Positions 61,118 to 64,000 of a stretch of 64,000 bases of DNA are shown here, piece after piece; positions within the stretch are counted from its first letter, which is position 1; each line of letters begins with the position of its first letter. The notes beneath the pieces are model-generated. The model worked only from the letters and a program-made list of their open reading frames with translations, ran no database searches and was not told the DNA's origin. Position numbers and translations under genes: made by a program. Source of the DNA: Phytoactinopolyspora halotolerans (lineage in GTDB: Bacteria; Actinomycetota; Actinomycetes; Jiangellales; Jiangellaceae); contig NZ_JAAGOA010000010.1 in the NCBI RefSeq assembly GCF_010550675.1, positions 62,001-126,000 of the forward strand, read 5' to 3'.

Positions 61118-64000
61118 TCACGCAAGGGCCCGCATCTGGTCGGCTTCCGGGGAGCCGAAGGCGGTGAACATCTGCCGCGCCAGCTGGAGGTGCGCACACG
61201 CATCGCGCTCGTGGCCGGCCGTGCGCTGCGCCTCGCCTAGGACGCGCAGCGCACGGGCCTGCCCGAGGTGGTACTCGGTCGACCGGTGCACGGCCAATGC
61301 CCGCTCCGCGTGCCGGATCGCTTGGTCCAGGCGGTTCCCGGCCAGCTCGATTCGGGCCAGTAGCGCCAGCGTGTTGCCTTCCTTCACCTTGCCGCACGCC
61401 TGGGCGAGTTGATGTGCGCGGCGCGCGTACCTCTCGGCTTCCACCAGGTCACCGACGCGCATCTCGTACTCGGCGAGCCCCAGCAAGGCGTCCGTTTCCG
61501 GCTCGCGCTCCCCGACCCGCTCGGCGATGGCGAGCGCCTCGGTGAACTCGCCACGAGCAGCCTCCAGTTCCCGCAAGCCGAGGTACGCCATGCCGAGGGT
61601 CACGCGCGCCTGGGCGCGGTGCCTGGGCTGGCCGAGTCCTTCCGCGCACTCCTTCGCCGCATGTGCTTGGCATCGTGCCTCCGCCAGCCTGCCGAGATCA
61701 CGCAGCAGGTCCGCACGGACCTCGAGTGCGTGGAACAGGGTGACGTGGTCACCCAGCTCCGTCGAGAGCAGCTCGGCCTGCTCGAGCACGGCGAAGCTCT
61801 GTTCCGTCTCACCCAGGATGATCTTGGTCAGCTCGCAGTTGACCAGGGCGTTCACCGACGAGGTTCCCCAGGCGTCGCCGCGCAGCTCCACGGCCTGCTG
61901 GAACATCTCGGCACCGCGCCGGAGCTGGCCGCGCATGCATGCCAAGCGCGCGAGATTGTTGACCGTGGTCGCCTGCGTGGCCCGGCTGGCGCCGCTTTCC
62001 CGCTTGATCGCCAACGCCCGGGTGAGGCAGTCGTCGGCCGCATCCAGGTCCCCGAGGTTCTGCAGGTACACCCCCAGGTTGTTCAAGCAGTAACCGAGCA
62101 GTATCGGGTCGCTGTTCTGCTCCGCCTGGCGTGCCGCGTCGGTGAGGGTGTCCACGGCCTGCCGGGTGTCCAGCCGGGCGAGAACCGTCGCCAGCTGGGC
62201 GGTCGCGTGGGCCAACGCGTGCCGATCATCCGTCTCCCGGGCCGCGCGAACCGCCGAACGGATCATCGCGATCGAGTCGGTGATGTACCCGCTGTCCGCC
62301 ACGGCGACGCAGTGCCCGAGCGCCAGATGCCACGTCCAGTGTTGTGGCCCCGAAGACGCGGCACGCGCGATGGCGGCCGCGATGTTGCGGTGTTCCGCCT
62401 GCGACCACGACGCCGCTTCGAACGCGTCGCGAAGCACGATCTCGGGCAGGCCGTCCGGGATCGCCGGCGCGTCCAGCTTCGGGCTCTCCGGGCGAAATCG
62501 GCGGCTCGCCGCTTCCTTGCCCTGGTAGTACCAGGCCATCAGCCGGTCGATCGCGGCCGATCGGGTCTCGACGGACTCTTCCGCCTCGGCACAGTGTGCG
62601 GCGAAATCCCGGAGCAGATCATGGAAGCGATACCGGCCGACGGCGTGTTCCTCCACCAGATGGGCGGTCTCCAGCCGGCGCAGGTGCCCGCGAACGGCCT
62701 GCGGAGATTCCCCGCTCAACGCCGACGCCGCGTCGGGGGTGAAGTCGGGACCGGGGACCAGGCCCAGCAGCCGGAACAGCCGCCGCGGGCCGTCCGGGAG
62801 TCGCTGATATGACAGGTCGAACGCGGCCGCCACCGCGGACTGGTCGTCGTCCTGGATCTCCAGTGTGGTCAGCGGGGCGGCGCGCAACTCTGCCACGTAT
62901 CCGGCCACCGTCCGCCGCGGCTGGTCGGCCAGTTGTGCGGCGGCGATACGGAGCGCCAACGGCAGACCGGCACAGGCGTCGATCAACGCCCGGGCCTGTT
63001 CCGGCTCCGCCGCGATACGCTCCTCCCCCAACAGGCTGACCAGCAACTCGTAGGCTTCGTCATCGGGAAGCGTCCGCAACCGCAGTGGATGTGCGCCTTC
63101 CTTGGCCACCAGCCCGAGCAATCGGTCCCGGCTGGTCACTAGGGCAAGGCAGCCCGGTGAGGCCGGCAGCAGCGGTCGCACCTGCTGAGCCGACGCGGCG
63201 TTGTCCAGCAGCACCAGGACCTTCCGCTCCGCCAGCAGCGAGCGATACTCAGCCGAGGCCGGGGACAGCTGAGTCGGAATGCTGCCCGGATCGGCACCCA
63301 GACCGCGCAGCAGGTGGGTGAGCGCTTCGATCGGCTCCAGGGCTGGAGCCGTAGCATGCCCGCGCAGGTCGATGTAGAGCTGCCCGTCGGGATAACGGTC
63401 GGCGACGGCGTGTGCGTACCGGAGCGCGACGGTCGTCTTCCCGACGCCGGCGGTACCGGTGGCCACCAGCACCGCCGCACCGTCATCCGCGCACGCACGC
63501 TCGATCTCGGCCAACTCGGTCGCACGGCCGATGAACACCCCGGACCCAGGCGGCAGCTGCCGCGGGCGGGACGGACGGTCGTCACCGGCGTCGTCCGGCG
63601 AGCCCGCACCCACACTCGGATCCGGCGACTCCGCCTGGATCCGCTCGTACAGTTCGCGCAGCTCGGCACCCGGCTCCGTGCGCAGGCTCTCCGCGAGACG
63701 CCGACGCAGCTGCCGGTAGGTCGTCAACGCACGCGCTGGTCGGCCGCTGTGCCACAACGCCCGCATCAGCTGAAACGCGAACCGCTCGCGCAGCGGATAC
63801 TCCGCGACCCGCTCGGTCAGCTCCGGCACGATCTCGCGGAACGCACCCTTCTCCAGCTCCGTCTCGTACAACTCCTCGTAGGCGGCGAGCCGCGCCTCCG
63901 TCAGACGCGCGGACTCAGGACCCACAACCTCGACCTGGTCCACGTCCGCGTACGGCTCGCCGCGCCACTGCGCCAGCCCTTCGCGATACAGCCGTACCGC
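61118..64000 (-). CDS. AfsR/SARP-type regulator, N-terminus outside the window
   Basis: The frame is open through the right edge; the last visible codons (AVRLYREGLAQWRGEPYAD) are bacterial transcriptional activation domain sequence, so the OmpR-like DNA-binding domain lies beyond position 64000. The BTAD continues to ELRELYERIQAE. An NB-ARC ATPase domain follows with Walker A GTAGVGKTT and Walker B-like VLVLLDN, plus SPGCLALVTSR and GLPLALRIAA motifs. The C-terminal 450 residues are TPR repeats (NNLGVYLQNLGDLDAADDCL pattern). These proteins activate secondary-metabolite or stress genes. It converges with the lipoprotein gene 51 bases away. Confidence 0.93.
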   Translation of the reverse strand, partial: AVRLYREGLAQWRGEPYADVDQVEVVGPESARLTEARLAAYEELYETELEKGAFREIVPELTERVAEYPLRERFAFQLMRALWHSGRPARALTTYRQLRRRLAESLRTEPGAELRELYERIQAESPDPSVGAGSPDDAGDDRPSRPRQLPPGSGVFIGRATELAEIERACADDGAAVLVATGTAGVGKTTVALRYAHAVADRYPDGQLYIDLRGHATAPALEPIEALTHLLRGLGADPGSIPTQLSPASAEYRSLLAERKVLVLLDNAASAQQVRPLLPASPGCLALVTSRDRLLGLVAKEGAHPLRLRTLPDDEAYELLVSLLGEERIAAEPEQARALIDACAGLPLALRIAAAQLADQPRRTVAGYVAELRAAPLTTLEIQDDDQSAVAAAFDLSYQRLPDGPRRLFRLLGLVPGPDFTPDAASALSGESPQAVRGHLRRLETAHLVEEHAVGRYRFHDLLRDFAAHCAEAEESVETRSAAIDRLMAWYYQGKEAASRRFRPESPKLDAPAIPDGLPEIVLRDAFEAASWSQAEHRNIAAAIARAASSGPQHWTWHLALGHCVAVADSGYITDSIAMIRSAVRAARETDDRHALAHATAQLATVLARLDTRQAVDTLTDAARQAEQNSDPILLGYCLNNLGVYLQNLGDLDAADDCLTRALAIKRESGASRATQATTVNNLARLACMRGQLRRGAEMFQQAVELRGDAWGTSSVNALVNCELTKIILGETEQSFAVLEQAELLSTELGDHVTLFHALEVRADLLRDLGRLAEARCQAHAAKECAEGLGQPRHRAQARVTLGMAYLGLRELEAARGEFTEALAIAERVGEREPETDALLGLAEYEMRVGDLVEAERYARRAHQLAQACGKVKEGNTLALLARIELAGNRLDQAIRHAERALAVHRSTEYHLGQARALRVLGEAQRTAGHERDACAHLQLARQMFTAFGSPEADQMRALA

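Overview
The window is very GC-rich DNA from an actinomycete. Pointers are a mec-cysO-cysM cysteine route, an Rv2466c-type (mycothiol-linked) thioredoxin-fold protein, an AfsR-type regulator, Tat-exported lipoproteins, an ECF41 sigma factor and many GTG starts. The house-keeping order resembles Mycobacterium tuberculosis Rv1330c-Rv1341. I cannot fix the genus from sequence alone.

Layout. 1-3.8 kb: a glucoamylase-like protein cut by the left edge and a secreted GH35 beta-galactosidase. 3.9-12.6 kb: a broken Uma2-family gene, a KhtTU-like K+/H+ antiporter pair, an SDR, a SpoIIE-type phosphatase, RpiB, an Rv2466c-like protein and aminopeptidase N. 12.6-14.5 kb: a repeat block and a membrane-anchored molybdopterin oxidoreductase. 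14.6-23.9 kb: a FadR-type regulator divergent from an Opp/Dpp-type ABC operon, an N-acetylneuraminate lyase-like aldolase and a sulfatase. 24-26.2 kb: a vanadium haloperoxidase-like protein and a secreted protein. 26.2-27.8 kb: an IS110-family (IS1111-type) element sitting inside a palindromic repeat. 27.8-29.8 kb: a secreted sialidase. 29.9-32 kb: a two-gene Tm-1-like/TIM-barrel operon. 32.3-40.2 kb: a minus-strand core run (CaCA exchanger, rdgB, rph, SGNH hydrolase, PIG-L deacetylase, MBL phosphodiesterase-like, murI, cysM, cysO, mec). 40.3-49.4 kb: an accessory block (ECF41 sigma factor with its CMD partner, a frameshifted TIGR04222 protein, LLM oxidoreductase, quinone oxidoreductase, galM, YeiH/LysR). 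49.5-53.3 kb: DUF2017, clpS, pncB, pncA and a HAD hydrolase. 53.4-61.1 kb: an NHL-repeat membrane protein with a lipoprotein, an ABC exporter, and secreted/lipoprotein genes. 61.1 kb to the edge: an AfsR/SARP-type regulator, truncated by the window.

Main message. The FadR-type regulator, ABC importer, NanA-like lyase and, 14 kb away, the GH33 sialidase look like one sialic-acid regulon. Both the importer promoter and the sialidase promoter have TTGACA-17 bp-TACG(G/T)T elements followed immediately by the same 17-bp sequence, AAATCTGTAGGATATCT, a good candidate operator for the FadR-type protein. The sulfatase next to nanA could act on sulfated sialoglycans.

Second message. The window carries several non-coding repeat families (54-bp, 26-bp and 19-bp tandem arrays and two copies of a long palindrome), and all of them sit between convergent gene ends. 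One palindrome was split by the IS110-family element in a way that lets the pre-insertion site be rebuilt exactly. The element has a long 3' non-coding end with strong hairpins, where an IS1111-type guide (bridge/seek) RNA would be expected.
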